Below are positions 23,704 through 32,693 of a DNA stretch of 62,666 nucleotides, piece after piece. The position numbers and the translations under genes were made by a program. Each line of letters begins with the position of its first letter. The stretch's first letter is position 1. The notes below the pieces were generated by a model. That model was not told the DNA's origin. It saw only the letters and a list, made by a program, of their open reading frames with translations, and did no database searches. The stretch is from Oscillospiraceae bacterium (GTDB lineage: Bacteria > Bacillota > Clostridia > Oscillospirales > Oscillospiraceae): assembly GCA_017435525.1 (NCBI GenBank), contig JAFSEW010000061.1:1-62666 (forward strand), given 5' to 3'.

Positions 23704-24288
23704 TTACTGTTTTTTCAGGTTGTTTCGATAAAAAGGCATCTTAATTAAGCCAACCACTGTACCTATGCCGTAGCTGACATGCACCACTAAAAACAGCGCA
23801 GGTATTAAGAATGTCCATTTGTTAGCGTGATTACTAATTATGGTGCACATTGTACCAGCAAGTACAAACAACGCATACGCTCCCCACATAACAGCAGCAA
23901 GATTCCACCAGGAGAATAATGCCAGCACTGTGGTTAGGACGATTCCAAAAACAAACCCCAATGGAACCAGATGGAACAAAGAAATGCAGCCTGGACAAAC
24001 ACCCAGCGTTAATCCAATCCAATAACCGTTTCCGTATTTTTGCTTCACCATTTTTCTAAAATCGCTTCGCGCATACTGATAGGAGACTATGTCAGGGTCG
24101 CAATACAACTTGTACCCCGCTTTGCGAATCCTATAATGCATTTCGTTATCTTCGGTCCTCAAAAGCTTGGGATTAAACTTGCCTGCTTTTTCAAACACTT
24201 CTCTCCTATATACCGCGTGGAACATGGTTTTAACATAGCAACACTTTGTATTTCTGCGGCCTTTACTAACATCGGCTAAATTTTTCAT
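23704..24288 (-). pseudogene. C-terminal remnant of an ExoA-like GT2 glycosyltransferase
   Basis: 194 residues corresponding only to the second half of ExoA-like GT2 enzymes: FHAVYRREVFEKAGKFNPKL, the acceptor-side TEDNEMHYRIRKAGYKLY, and three to four membrane helices. The nucleotide-binding half with the DxD motif (normally ~140 residues) is absent and is not present in another frame, because the intact GT4 gene ends at 24295. It still has a start codon with AAGG upstream, so a shortened protein may be made, but catalysis is unlikely. Confidence 0.7.
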
Positions 24289-24294
24289 TTCGCC

Positions 24295-25494
24295 TTACGA
24301 TGCATAATTCAAGTCAATCAGCGCTTTGGTAATATAGCCAGGCGTTAGCTTATTAAAATATTCCGCAATGGCTGCGTTACGCTTCTTCTGTCCCTCTGCC
24401 GTTATTTCAGATGCCGCAATCATGCATGCTTTCAGCGCACCTTCGCTACCATCTTCAGGCACATACATGAAGTTCCCGTACACTGCAGGAATACCATCCA
24501 GCATATAAGCAACCGTCGGATTGCCGCTGGCCAGATATTCGATATTTTTTGAAGGAAAGGAATACTTTGTATATTCCTCGTCATTTTCACGGGGATTGAC
24601 AAGCACAGAAGCAGCGGAAATCCAGCGACAGGCCTCTTCATGGGAGAGCTGCCCCATGACCATGATCCGGGAGTCTCGTTTTGCCATGTCGGCAATATAC
24701 CTATCGCAGTCGCCTTTACCGCACAAGACCAAGCGCAGTTTAGGATCCGGGATTGAGATAAATGCATCCACCAGCTTTTTTACTCCGAAGCGCAGATTGG
24801 TTTTGCCGGTATACACGCTATACTTTTCTTCCGCACCTCTTGCCTCTGCTTTCTTTTCCAAAGTATCCGGATCTACAATACCCTCCACTACCAGATAGGG
24901 CCGATTGCCCACATGCAGCTTGTCCTTCATTTGCTCCGTAAGGAGCATATAAGAATCCACATACTTATTCAGTTTCTCAAACCTGGCAATGTCAATTTTC
25001 TTCGCCACTTTATATGCCATGCTTATTTTGGCGCTCAAATTCATATATTGGGGCAAGTCTGGCACAACCAGGCAAATCCGGATGGAAGGATCTATCTTTT
25101 TTGCGTAAACCGCAGCTTCCAAAAAAGGCGTATGCGGAGAATATACAACGATCAGTTTCCGGGGATCTTTCTGACGAGCAAAAGCCTTGACTTTTTTCTT
25201 GAGCACTCTGGCACGGGAAAAATTTCTGACACCCCATATATTATTGAAGGAAACATACTGATAGCTGTTATTATGATACTTTTCTGCATCAAATTTCAGA
25301 ATTCGCGAGGCGTTGGGAAAGCTTCCTACTAAAGGAGCGGAAACGATTTCAATATCTGTGCCACACTTTTCAAAGCCGGAAATCATCTTTTCCTGGAACA
25401 CATTTGCTGAGTATTCCAGCGGCTTTTTTGCAGCGCGAATCAAATCCTGCTCCATTTCTTTTCCAAATACGCCGCACAAGAATAAAACTTTCAA
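24295..25494 (-). CDS. GT4-like glycosyltransferase
   Basis: 399 residues of GT-B type, divergent from the other GT4. Visible segments are VYSPHTPFLEAAVYAKK, YTGKTNLRFGVKKLVDAF, RLVLCGKGDCDRYIADMA and the C-terminal KYSFPSKNIEYLASGNPTVA, in place of the usual E-x7-E region. It is an intact capsule transferase; sugar unknown. AT-rich composition, same operon. Confidence 0.8.
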   Translation of the reverse strand: MKVLFLCGVFGKEMEQDLIRAAKKPLEYSANVFQEKMISGFEKCGTDIEIVSAPLVGSFPNASRILKFDAEKYHNNSYQYVSFNNIWGVRNFSRARVLKKKVKAFARQKDPRKLIVVYSPHTPFLEAAVYAKKIDPSIRICLVVPDLPQYMNLSAKISMAYKVAKKIDIARFEKLNKYVDSYMLLTEQMKDKLHVGNRPYLVVEGIVDPDTLEKKAEARGAEEKYSVYTGKTNLRFGVKKLVDAFISIPDPKLRLVLCGKGDCDRYIADMAKRDSRIMVMGQLSHEEACRWISAASVLVNPRENDEEYTKYSFPSKNIEYLASGNPTVAYMLDGIPAVYGNFMYVPEDGSEGALKACMIAASEITAEGQKKRNAAIAEYFNKLTPGYITKALIDLNYAS

Positions 25495-25540
25495 GTCTTT
25501 TTCTCCCTTTTAGAATTTTATTTCCTATACAGCCCATGTT

Positions 25541-26308
25541 TTATTTGCTTAACTTAATCTTCATATATTTAATCAAACCGTTCATAGCATAAAAAAACAT
25601 ATAGTAAGCCGCTTGTATATGGTGAATTCCAACAGCTTTATATGTATTCCAGTTCATTTTTGCAGATTTCAGTTTATTGCCTGTTTTTGATTGCTCGGAA
25701 AGGCGGTAAATCAGCAGCGGTTCATCAATACCGGATGCCATCTCTCCATCTCGCAAATAGCTGAGCCAGCACGCATAATCCTCGTGCATATCTTCTCCCG
25801 GTATTTGATAATTCTGATACAGGCTTTTTTTCACCAACACAGAAGAATTGGAGATTAGATTCTGCTTTAGGAGTTTACGGTATGACATATGCTCCGGAAC
25901 ATGTAATGTCCACGGAATCAATGAACCTCCCGCTGTCATAAAGGCTGATCCGGTATAAATCAGATGAGCGCCAGTCCGTTCTTGGCATGTGACCTGCTTT
26001 TCCAATTTATCTGGCGTCCATGCATCGTCACTGTCCAAAACTGCAACCCAATTGCCTTTTGCTTCCTGCAAAGCACGAAGGCGAGTTTGAAAAACACCCA
26101 TGTTTTTTTCATTTTTCAGTTTTATTATTCTGGAATCCTGGTATTGATTTATAACGGCAGCCGTTCTGTCTTTGGCACAATCATCAACAATAATCAGTTC
26201 CCAATTCTGATATTTCTGATTAAGCACAGATTCGATTGCCTGACCAATGGTTCTCTCCGCGTTATAGGCCGCCATGATAATACTAATCAATCCAAAATTC
26301 TGCATCAT
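25541..26308 (-). CDS. GT2-family glycosyltransferase
   Basis: About 255 residues. It has a classic GT-A N-terminus with SIIMAAYNAERTIGQAIESV, ELIIVDDCAKD and the DSDDAW metal-binding motif. A start at ATG 26308 is preferred because TTGGAG lies five to six bases upstream; the ORF could extend to 26326. As the first AT-rich gene after the initiating transferase, it may add the second sugar. Confidence 0.85.
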   Translation of the reverse strand: MMQNFGLISIIMAAYNAERTIGQAIESVLNQKYQNWELIIVDDCAKDRTAAVINQYQDSRIIKLKNEKNMGVFQTRLRALQEAKGNWVAVLDSDDAWTPDKLEKQVTCQERTGAHLIYTGSAFMTAGGSLIPWTLHVPEHMSYRKLLKQNLISNSSVLVKKSLYQNYQIPGEDMHEDYACWLSYLRDGEMASGIDEPLLIYRLSEQSKTGNKLKSAKMNWNTYKAVGIHHIQAAYYMFFYAMNGLIKYMKIKLSK

Positions 26309-26342
26309 TGTCACTCCAATTAACATAGATGATTTCCATGTA

Positions 26343-27728
26343 TTACTTCCCCGCGCCTACCAGGTCTTCTTCCTTTTCTTCTCTGGCGGCTGTGGTCTGG
26401 CCTTCGGCAATGCCGTCGGTGCTTTCGGGCATGAAGAGGATCTTGACGGTAGCCAACACAATTCGCAGATCTTCCAGAATCGTGGGGTTGGCGATATACA
26501 TCAGATCCATCTGCAGCTTGTCATAAGGGGAAGTGTTGTACTTGCCGTAGACCTGGGCATAGCCGGTCAGACCGGCTTTCACCTGCAGACGCAGCCGGAA
26601 TTCCGGCAGTTCCTTTTCATACTGCTGTGCAATTTCCGGGCGCTCCGGCCGGGGGCCCACCACACTCATGCTGCCCCCAAGAATATTCAGCAGCTGCGGC
26701 AGCTCGTCAATACGCACCTTGCGGATAATTCTGCCCACGGGCGTGATCCGATCGTCCTTATCACCGGTGGACAGCCGGGCAACGCCATCTTTTTCCGCGT
26801 CCACCCGCATGGAGCGGAATTTCAGCACATGGAAAATCTTTCCGCCCTTAGTCAGTCTTGCCTGTTTATAAAAAACCGGGCCGCCGTCTCCCAATTTGAT
26901 GGCAGCAGCAGTAACCAGCATAATCGGGCTTGCCACAATCAGTGCCACCGCGCTGACCAGAATATCAAAGCAACGCTTTAGACATGCATTTTCCAGATTG
27001 TCTACGGTTCTGTCCACCCGCAGCATAGGCAAGTGGAACATATGCAGCCGCTCAGCACCGCTGAGGATAATATCACCGATTCTGGGCAGCACATATACGG
27101 GAATCCCCTGTGCCACACAGTACTTCAAAATCACATTGCGCTCATGACTCTGTACGCCGCTGATGAACACGGTTTCCATACCCTCAAGCATACGCACATC
27201 CCTGATGCAGTCCGCTACGCTGACGGTCAGCCGGATATCGAACTTCTTTTCCAAGCCGTACTCATGCACCAGATTTTCAATATCATAGTGTTTATCAAAG
27301 ACAATTGCGGACTTTTTTGGGGGAAACTGGTGAAAATACCAGTTATGAGCCCACCAGGACCACCCGGTTGCCAGCAGCAGCTGCGCTGCCATAGCCGCCA
27401 TCCCCGGCAGAGGATTGGGCAGCTTCCGCATCAACAGCCAGATCACCACATACAGCACCCCATCCGTCAGAAACGCGGCCAGAACCTGGCTGTAAACCAT
27501 ATCCGTGATTCTTTTTGTTGAGATTCTGAAGGCATCGTAAATTCTGGCCAGCACGATATACACTGCCGCAAACAGAGCAATTACCAGCCAGTTTCCTTTT
27601 TTATAAAACGGCATATACAATGCGTTTGCATAGTATAGATACCAGCATGCCACAAACGGCAGCACCATCGCAGCCGCAGCCATCAGTTTTACAAGCCGCA
27701 AGCGCAACCTATAACTCTTCCGTTCCAT
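26343..27728 (-). CDS. Initiating polyprenyl-phosphate glycosylphosphotransferase (WbaP/CpsE-like)
   Basis: About 461 residues. Four N-terminal membrane helices and a middle soluble region precede a further helix (CFDILVSAVALIVASPIML) and the sugar-phosphate transferase catalytic domain, with GPVFYKQARLTKGG, FRSMRVDAE, RIDELPQLLNIL and SVVGPRPERPE. It transfers a sugar-1-phosphate to undecaprenyl phosphate and so starts capsule repeat synthesis. The ATG at 27728 with GAGG upstream is chosen; the ORF extends 26 codons further without support. It is the first gene of the operon, and is GC-rich like the chromosome while the next genes are AT-rich. Confidence 0.9.
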   Translation of the reverse strand: MERKSYRLRLRLVKLMAAAAMVLPFVACWYLYYANALYMPFYKKGNWLVIALFAAVYIVLARIYDAFRISTKRITDMVYSQVLAAFLTDGVLYVVIWLLMRKLPNPLPGMAAMAAQLLLATGWSWWAHNWYFHQFPPKKSAIVFDKHYDIENLVHEYGLEKKFDIRLTVSVADCIRDVRMLEGMETVFISGVQSHERNVILKYCVAQGIPVYVLPRIGDIILSGAERLHMFHLPMLRVDRTVDNLENACLKRCFDILVSAVALIVASPIMLVTAAAIKLGDGGPVFYKQARLTKGGKIFHVLKFRSMRVDAEKDGVARLSTGDKDDRITPVGRIIRKVRIDELPQLLNILGGSMSVVGPRPERPEIAQQYEKELPEFRLRLQVKAGLTGYAQVYGKYNTSPYDKLQMDLMYIANPTILEDLRIVLATVKILFMPESTDGIAEGQTTAAREEKEEDLVGAGK

Positions 27729-27821
27729 CTTTTCCTCTTTCCGGTTCGGCTGTGCCGGGAACCGTTTTTTATCGCAGTCCTGCGTCAAAGGCGCAGAAAA
27801 AACCATTCTCTACAGCGGCAT

Positions 27822-27850
27822 ATTATAGCATGAACCGATTGTTATTTCAA
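27822..27850 (-). promoter_or_regulatory. Promoter of the capsule operon
   Basis: Minus strand TTGAAA (27850-27845) and TATAAT (27827-27822), 17-bp spacer. Near-consensus. No other strong promoter was noticed inside the ~17 kb of tightly packed genes below it. Confidence 0.75.
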
Positions 27851-27966
27851 CTTATAATTCTGTTTATTTCCGGATATTCCGCTCTTTTCCCCCTGTATTT
27901 ACACATTTTTACCAAAAATTAGCTGCTTTCCCAGATTTTACGGGGATCGCACATTGGGGGATGCAA

Positions 27967-27989
27967 AAGTCGTAGTTGGATGCTATAAT
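27967..27989 (+). promoter_or_regulatory. Probable promoter of the fucosidase operon
   Basis: A perfect TATAAT (27984-27989) lies 32 bp before the ATG at 28022; its -35 match is weak. SD GGGAGGA precedes the start. The rest of the 293-bp divergent gap holds only the capsule promoter. Confidence 0.5.
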
Positions 27990-28021
27990 AGCGAAAAGAC
28001 AGCACGCAGGGAGGAATCAAT

Positions 28022-29329
28022 ATGTACTGTTTTGATGAAATTGCCTACCGTAAGCGCGTGGATTGGTTCTGCAAAGCCCGGTTCGGCATGTTTATTCACT
28101 GGGGCCTTTACAGTATCCCCGGCCGGGGTGAATGGGTACGCAGCGACGAAGAAATGCCGGAAGAAGCGTATCTGCCCTATTTTGAAAACTTTGATCCCAA
28201 GGCGTTCAATCCTACCGCCTGGGCAAAGGCGGCAAAGGCCGCAGGCATGGGCTATGTGGTGCTGACTGCCAAGCATCACGACGGTTTCTGTCTCTTCGAC
28301 AGCGCCCTGACGGATTTTAAATCCACCAACACCCCTTTCGGCAGGGATGCCGTGGCGGAATTTCTGGAAGCAGTGCGCGGGGAAGGTCTGAAGGCAGGCC
28401 TGTATTTCTCTCTCATCGACTGGCACCATCCGGACTATCCCCACTATGGAGACAAGTTCCACCCCATGCGCAACAATCCTGCATTTGAGAATTCTCATCG
28501 CGATTTTGACCGCTATCTGGATTTTCTCCACGGCCAGATCCGGGAAATCTGCACCAACTACGGCAAGCTGGATCTATTATGGTTCGACTTTGCCTATGAC
28601 CATCTCCGGGGCGAAGCCTGGCGGGGCACAGAGCTGATGGATATGGTGCGTTCCCTGCAGCCGGATGTACTCATCGACAACCGCATTGAAGTCAGCGGCG
28701 AGGGGTTCGGCTCTCTGTATCAGTGTGCGCCCACGCCCTATCACGGCGATTTTGTCACCCCGGAAAAAATGATCCCGCCCCAGGGCATCCGGGATGTGCG
28801 TGGAAACCCCATGGTATGGGAATCCTGCATCACCATGAACAACAACTGGGGCTACTGCCCGGCAGATCACAATTTCAAGCCCGCACCCCTGCTGATCAAG
28901 AAGCTGGTGGAGTGCGTGTCCAAGGGCGGCAACATGATTTTAAATGTAGGTCCCGACGGCGACGGCAAAATCCCGGCGGAGTCCCTGGAAATTCTGGCCG
29001 GAATCGGCGCGTGGATGGATAAAAACAGCGAAAGCATCCGTAGCTGCGGCCCGGCAGCGCTGGAAAAGCCGGAATTCGGCCGGATCACCCAAAACGGAAA
29101 CCGTCTCTATTTCCACATTTTTGAGAACACCCTGGGACCGCTGCCGCTGATGGGGTTACAAAAAGAGCAGGTGGCATCCCTGCGGCTGCTGGATAACGGC
29201 AGGCCCGTCCCCATTTCCACCAGCTGGGTCCACAGTGATTATCCTGAGATTCTCTTTGCGGACCTGGGGCCCAACCCTGTGCTGCCGGACCCGGTGGACA
29301 CGGTTCTGGAAGTTTGTTTGAAAGGATGA
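28022..29329 (+). CDS. GH29 alpha-L-fucosidase
   Basis: 435 residues. RFGMFIHWGLYSIPGRGEW (20-38), LTAKHHDGFCLFDS (81-94) and LDLLWFDFAYD (183-193, nucleophile D189) are GH29 motifs, followed by a C-terminal beta-sandwich. There is no signal peptide, so it acts in the cytoplasm on imported fucosylated oligosaccharides such as mucin or milk-glycan fragments. It heads an operon with a transglutaminase-like protein 6 bp downstream. The acid/base residue is not obvious by eye, as usual for GH29. Confidence 0.9.
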   Translation: MYCFDEIAYRKRVDWFCKARFGMFIHWGLYSIPGRGEWVRSDEEMPEEAYLPYFENFDPKAFNPTAWAKAAKAAGMGYVVLTAKHHDGFCLFDSALTDFKSTNTPFGRDAVAEFLEAVRGEGLKAGLYFSLIDWHHPDYPHYGDKFHPMRNNPAFENSHRDFDRYLDFLHGQIREICTNYGKLDLLWFDFAYDHLRGEAWRGTELMDMVRSLQPDVLIDNRIEVSGEGFGSLYQCAPTPYHGDFVTPEKMIPPQGIRDVRGNPMVWESCITMNNNWGYCPADHNFKPAPLLIKKLVECVSKGGNMILNVGPDGDGKIPAESLEILAGIGAWMDKNSESIRSCGPAALEKPEFGRITQNGNRLYFHIFENTLGPLPLMGLQKEQVASLRLLDNGRPVPISTSWVHSDYPEILFADLGPNPVLPDPVDTVLEVCLKG

Positions 29330-29335
29330 GCGTCC

Positions 29336-31756
29336 ATGGAATTTCCCATGACAGCCCAATATAAAGCCGCCGTCTTGCGGCAGTACCGGGAAGCTATCGC
29401 CGGTTATCCTGTGATCCGGCAGGAAGTGGAAGCATTTTTGGAAGGCCGGGACGACAGCGTTTCTCTGGGCGTGCAATATCTCTACGGCCACATGGCAGCC
29501 CAGGATGTGCTGTCCATCCCCGTGGAGATCCTTGCCGGATATGTGGAGGCCACTTTGGAAGCCCTGGGGACAATCCCTTACTGCAAGACAATTCCGGCTG
29601 AGATTTTCTTTCCCTATGTGCTGTACCACCGGGTCAATTCTGAATATACCGATGGCAGCCGGGGTTTTTTGCTCCGGGAACTGCTGCCCCATGTCCAGGG
29701 TAAGTCCATGGCCCAGGCCGCCCTGTCCGTCAACTATTGGTGCTATGCCCACGCTACCTACACCCCCGCCGATGACCGCACCCTGGGCCCTCTGGCTGTG
29801 CTGCGGCGCACATGGGGACGCTGCGGTGAGGAAAGTGTTCTGACCGTAGCCGCACTGCGCAGCGTGGGCATTCCCGCCCGGCAGTGCTATTGCCCCCGTT
29901 GGTCCCATTGTGATGACAATCACGCCTGGGTGGAGGTGTGGATCGACGGAAGCTGGCACTATCTGGGTGCCTGTGAGCCGGAACCCGTGCTGGACCGGGG
30001 CTGGTTCACCGCCGCGGCTTCCCGGGCCATGCTGGTGGATACCAAATGCTGGGCAGGCAGCACCCTCTATGAAACCGTCAACTGTACCGGCCGCTACACC
30101 GGCACCCGGATTCTTACCGTACAGGTCACCGCCGACGGCCGGGGCGTACCCGATGCCCTGGTGCAGTTCCAGATCGTCAATTATAGCCAGCTGTATACGC
30201 TCTGGGAAGCCCGCACCGACGGGGATGGTCTTGCCCGGTTTGAAACCGGCGCCGGAGATCTGCTGGTCTGCGCCCGGCATGGGCAACGCGTTGCACTGAA
30301 GAAGGTGGATCTGCGTCAGCAGACTTCCGTTGTGCTGGAATTGCAGCCGGCGTTCCCGGAATTTTTTGCAGCCGATCTGGTGCCGCCGGAGGACTGCAGC
30401 GGCGCTGTGCCCCATGATACTTCTTCCCGCCACAACGCGCTTCTTGCCCGGTGTGAAGCACATCTGGCTGCCCGCCGCACTTCTTTTGCGGCAAATACAG
30501 GCTTTTTCTTCCACGCCGGTCTGAATTTCCCGGAAATCGAAGCATTCCTGGCAGACAGCCGGTATTCCCAAACCTGTAAGGAAGAACTTCTGGATACCCT
30601 GCGCCCCAAAGATTTCGCGGATATTACCCACGAAACATTGGCAGATGCCCTGGACGCTGCTGTCCCTGCAAGAGAACACTATCCCGCCGAAATCTTCCGC
30701 AAGTATATTCTCTGCCCCCGGATTGCCGACGAAATGCTTCTGCCGGAGCGGCAGAAGATGCGCGCCCTCTTCCCTGCCGGATTTGGCAGCCCTCAGGAAA
30801 TTCTCGCCTGGATGCACGGGTATATGCAGATCCTGCCAGACCTTGGAATCCGCAGCTACTACCCCAGCGCCTATGGCTGCCTGCGGTGCCGCCAGGTTCC
30901 CGCCTTTGCCTTTGATGCGGTGTTCGCCGCTTTGTGCCGTGCTTTCTGTTTTCCGGCACGGCTGGAGCCCCATACCCAACAAGCCCAATGGATGGATGCC
31001 CAGGGCGTTTGGCACAGCATCCGGCCCCAGGAAGCGCCGGTACAGCTGACCCTGGAGCTTCCTGCCGGCAGGCAGCTGCATTATTTTGAGCACATAACCC
31101 TGGGAATTTGGAACGGCAATGATTTTACTACCCTGCAGTATCCGGAGCTGATACTGGATGGCAGCCATACCTTCCATTTGCAGCCGGGGCTTTACCGCAT
31201 CGCCGTCACCACCCGGCAGATCGACGGCACCGCCAGCACTGCCCTTTATCACCTGAATCTTTCCCATGACAGGCATCTTGCCATTAAGCCCCCGGAAGAT
31301 CAGACCCCCCAGCGGCTGCAGCAGATTCCGCTTTCCCTGCCGGATGGCCCCCTCAGCGCATTGCTGCAGCAGGACTCCGGAAACAATCTGCTGCTGATCT
31401 TTGCCGATCCCGGCAGCGAGCCTACGGAGCATCTGCTGCGGGAAATGCAGGAATGTGCCGCAGGTTTCCGGGCTTTGGGCTGCCGCATCCTTCTGCTGAC
31501 GCAACGAGAAGCTGCCAAGGCGCATCCTACGGTGCAGCAGTTGCGCGCTGCGCTCCCGGGCATGGAAATCTCCTGCCGGTGGGACAGTGGGGCACTGGCA
31601 GCGCTGCACCGGCAAATGCACATGGGCGACCTGCGTCTGCCCTTTGCCATCTGCATGGATCGCCACGGCAACGGTGTCTACGCCGATGCCAACTACCGCA
31701 TCCGCATGGCCCAAACCCTGCTGGAAATCCAGAAGCTGCTGACAGACCGTACATAG
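29336..31756 (+). CDS. Transglutaminase-like domain protein
   Basis: 806 residues without signal peptide. After a helical N-terminus comes a transglutaminase/protease core: C163 in TWGRCGEESVL, H196 in CDDNHAWVEVW, and YLGACEPEP (209-217) where the triad acidic residue is expected, apparently Glu214. A beta-sandwich domain follows (~250-315, GVPDALVQFQI ... GDGLARFETG), then a longer region that repeats the helical theme, and a thioredoxin-like C-terminus (NNLLLIFADPGSEP). Related proteins accompany glycan-degradation genes in gut bacteria. Its substrate may be the peptide part of glycopeptides, given the fucosidase upstream; this is inference. Confidence 0.7.
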   Translation: MEFPMTAQYKAAVLRQYREAIAGYPVIRQEVEAFLEGRDDSVSLGVQYLYGHMAAQDVLSIPVEILAGYVEATLEALGTIPYCKTIPAEIFFPYVLYHRVNSEYTDGSRGFLLRELLPHVQGKSMAQAALSVNYWCYAHATYTPADDRTLGPLAVLRRTWGRCGEESVLTVAALRSVGIPARQCYCPRWSHCDDNHAWVEVWIDGSWHYLGACEPEPVLDRGWFTAAASRAMLVDTKCWAGSTLYETVNCTGRYTGTRILTVQVTADGRGVPDALVQFQIVNYSQLYTLWEARTDGDGLARFETGAGDLLVCARHGQRVALKKVDLRQQTSVVLELQPAFPEFFAADLVPPEDCSGAVPHDTSSRHNALLARCEAHLAARRTSFAANTGFFFHAGLNFPEIEAFLADSRYSQTCKEELLDTLRPKDFADITHETLADALDAAVPAREHYPAEIFRKYILCPRIADEMLLPERQKMRALFPAGFGSPQEILAWMHGYMQILPDLGIRSYYPSAYGCLRCRQVPAFAFDAVFAALCRAFCFPARLEPHTQQAQWMDAQGVWHSIRPQEAPVQLTLELPAGRQLHYFEHITLGIWNGNDFTTLQYPELILDGSHTFHLQPGLYRIAVTTRQIDGTASTALYHLNLSHDRHLAIKPPEDQTPQRLQQIPLSLPDGPLSALLQQDSGNNLLLIFADPGSEPTEHLLREMQECAAGFRALGCRILLLTQREAAKAHPTVQQLRAALPGMEISCRWDSGALAALHRQMHMGDLRLPFAICMDRHGNGVYADANYRIRMAQTLLEIQKLLTDRT

Positions 31757-31757
31757 C

Positions 31758-31791
31758 AAAAAGACAAGCAGGGCTCCCTGCTTGTCTTTTT
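31758..31791. terminator. Bidirectional terminator
   Basis: A 15-bp stem (31758-31772 / 31777-31791) with a 4-base loop and A/T-rich ends on both sides lies between the convergent transglutaminase-like and MBL genes. Confidence 0.88.
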
Positions 31792-31796
31792 TGTGT

Positions 31797-32579
31797 CTAT
31801 TTATTTACCATATCTGTGCAGATCATCTCACGCAAAGCGGTAATGACTCTGGGTGCCACACGGGGAAGCTGTCCGTCGTTGGCAAGCTCCGCTACCCGGT
31901 CATCCTCCAGAGTGGGATTTGCCTCCATGAGGCTGCGCAGCCGTTCCAGTGCGCCCACGCAGCTGTCCAGCCGGGCATTGATTTCATCCCCACCGCGGCT
32001 GATCATTCCCACAGGATGGTAGTCGTGGGCAGTGGCAATCACCGTCAGGGGCAGCGCCCGCAGTTTCCGCACCGCTGCGAAATGCTCTGCAGGAAACACC
32101 ACGGCCCCATACCAGGTACCGGAACCGTAAATGCCGTAGCTTTGCAGGCAGTCGCCGGTGATCAGGGTATTGGTGCGCAGATCCAGCAGCGCAGCGGAAT
32201 CCTTGGTATGTCCGGGAATGGCAACTACCCGCAGCACATCCAGAATGATTTCGCCGTCCGCAGGGGCTGCAGCGTTGGGATAGCTCTTGCACAGGTCATC
32301 GCTGCGGGTCAAAATGGCAGCGTCCGGCCACAAAGCCGCTGCTGATGCCAGTCCGCCGGCATGATCTTTGTGATTGTGGGAAATAAAAATATAGCTCGGC
32401 GTCAGCTGCAATTCCTGCAAGGCAGGCAGAATGTAGCTGTGCACATCCTCGTCGCAGGCAGCCGTATCAAACAAAACGGTGCCTTTTTCCGTCCGAATCA
32501 CATAAATCGCCACAAAAATATCTTTGTAGGGAACCTTGAAGTAAGTAATATCCCGGTTCAGCTTTTGCATCTCCACCAT
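31797..32579 (-). CDS. MBL-fold metallohydrolase
   Basis: About 260 residues of the metallo-beta-lactamase fold. The zinc motif is SHNHKDHAGG, with later ligands in IPGHTKDSA, ITGDCLQSYG and TAHDYHPVG. The fold acts on thioesters, lactones or phosphoesters; the specific substrate is unknown. The start at ATG 32579 (MVEMQKL) follows GGAGGTG; the ORF extends 24 codons upstream past the -10 region and is rejected there. It is monocistronic with its own promoter. Confidence 0.82.
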   Translation of the reverse strand: MVEMQKLNRDITYFKVPYKDIFVAIYVIRTEKGTVLFDTAACDEDVHSYILPALQELQLTPSYIFISHNHKDHAGGLASAAALWPDAAILTRSDDLCKSYPNAAAPADGEIILDVLRVVAIPGHTKDSAALLDLRTNTLITGDCLQSYGIYGSGTWYGAVVFPAEHFAAVRKLRALPLTVIATAHDYHPVGMISRGGDEINARLDSCVGALERLRSLMEANPTLEDDRVAELANDGQLPRVAPRVITALREMICTDMVNK

Positions 32580-32610
32580 GTTCCGCACCTCCGCATATTG
32601 GTTTGCTTCC

Positions 32611-32639
32611 ATTATACCCCAGAGTCCAGGAATGTGCAA
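32611..32639 (-). promoter_or_regulatory. Promoter of the MBL-fold gene
   Basis: Minus strand TTGCAC (32639-32634) and TATAAT (32616-32611), 17-bp spacer. Confidence 0.7.
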
Positions 32640-32652
32640 ACAGAAATGCAAA

Positions 32653-32682
32653 AAATGCCGCAGGCTTTCGCCTGCGGCATTT
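32653..32682 (-). terminator. Terminator of the sodium symporter gene
   Basis: A perfect 13-bp stem (32653-32665 / 32670-32682) with a 4-base loop, GAAA on the transcribed strand, followed by a T-run. It is immediately upstream of the MBL promoter. Confidence 0.88.
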
Positions 32683-32693
32683 GGCGTTTTTAC

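Noticed and set aside
29156-31759. 867-codon minus-strand open frame opposite the transglutaminase-like gene
   Set aside because: Antisense shadow. The plus-strand protein has clear catalytic motifs, operon context and SD.
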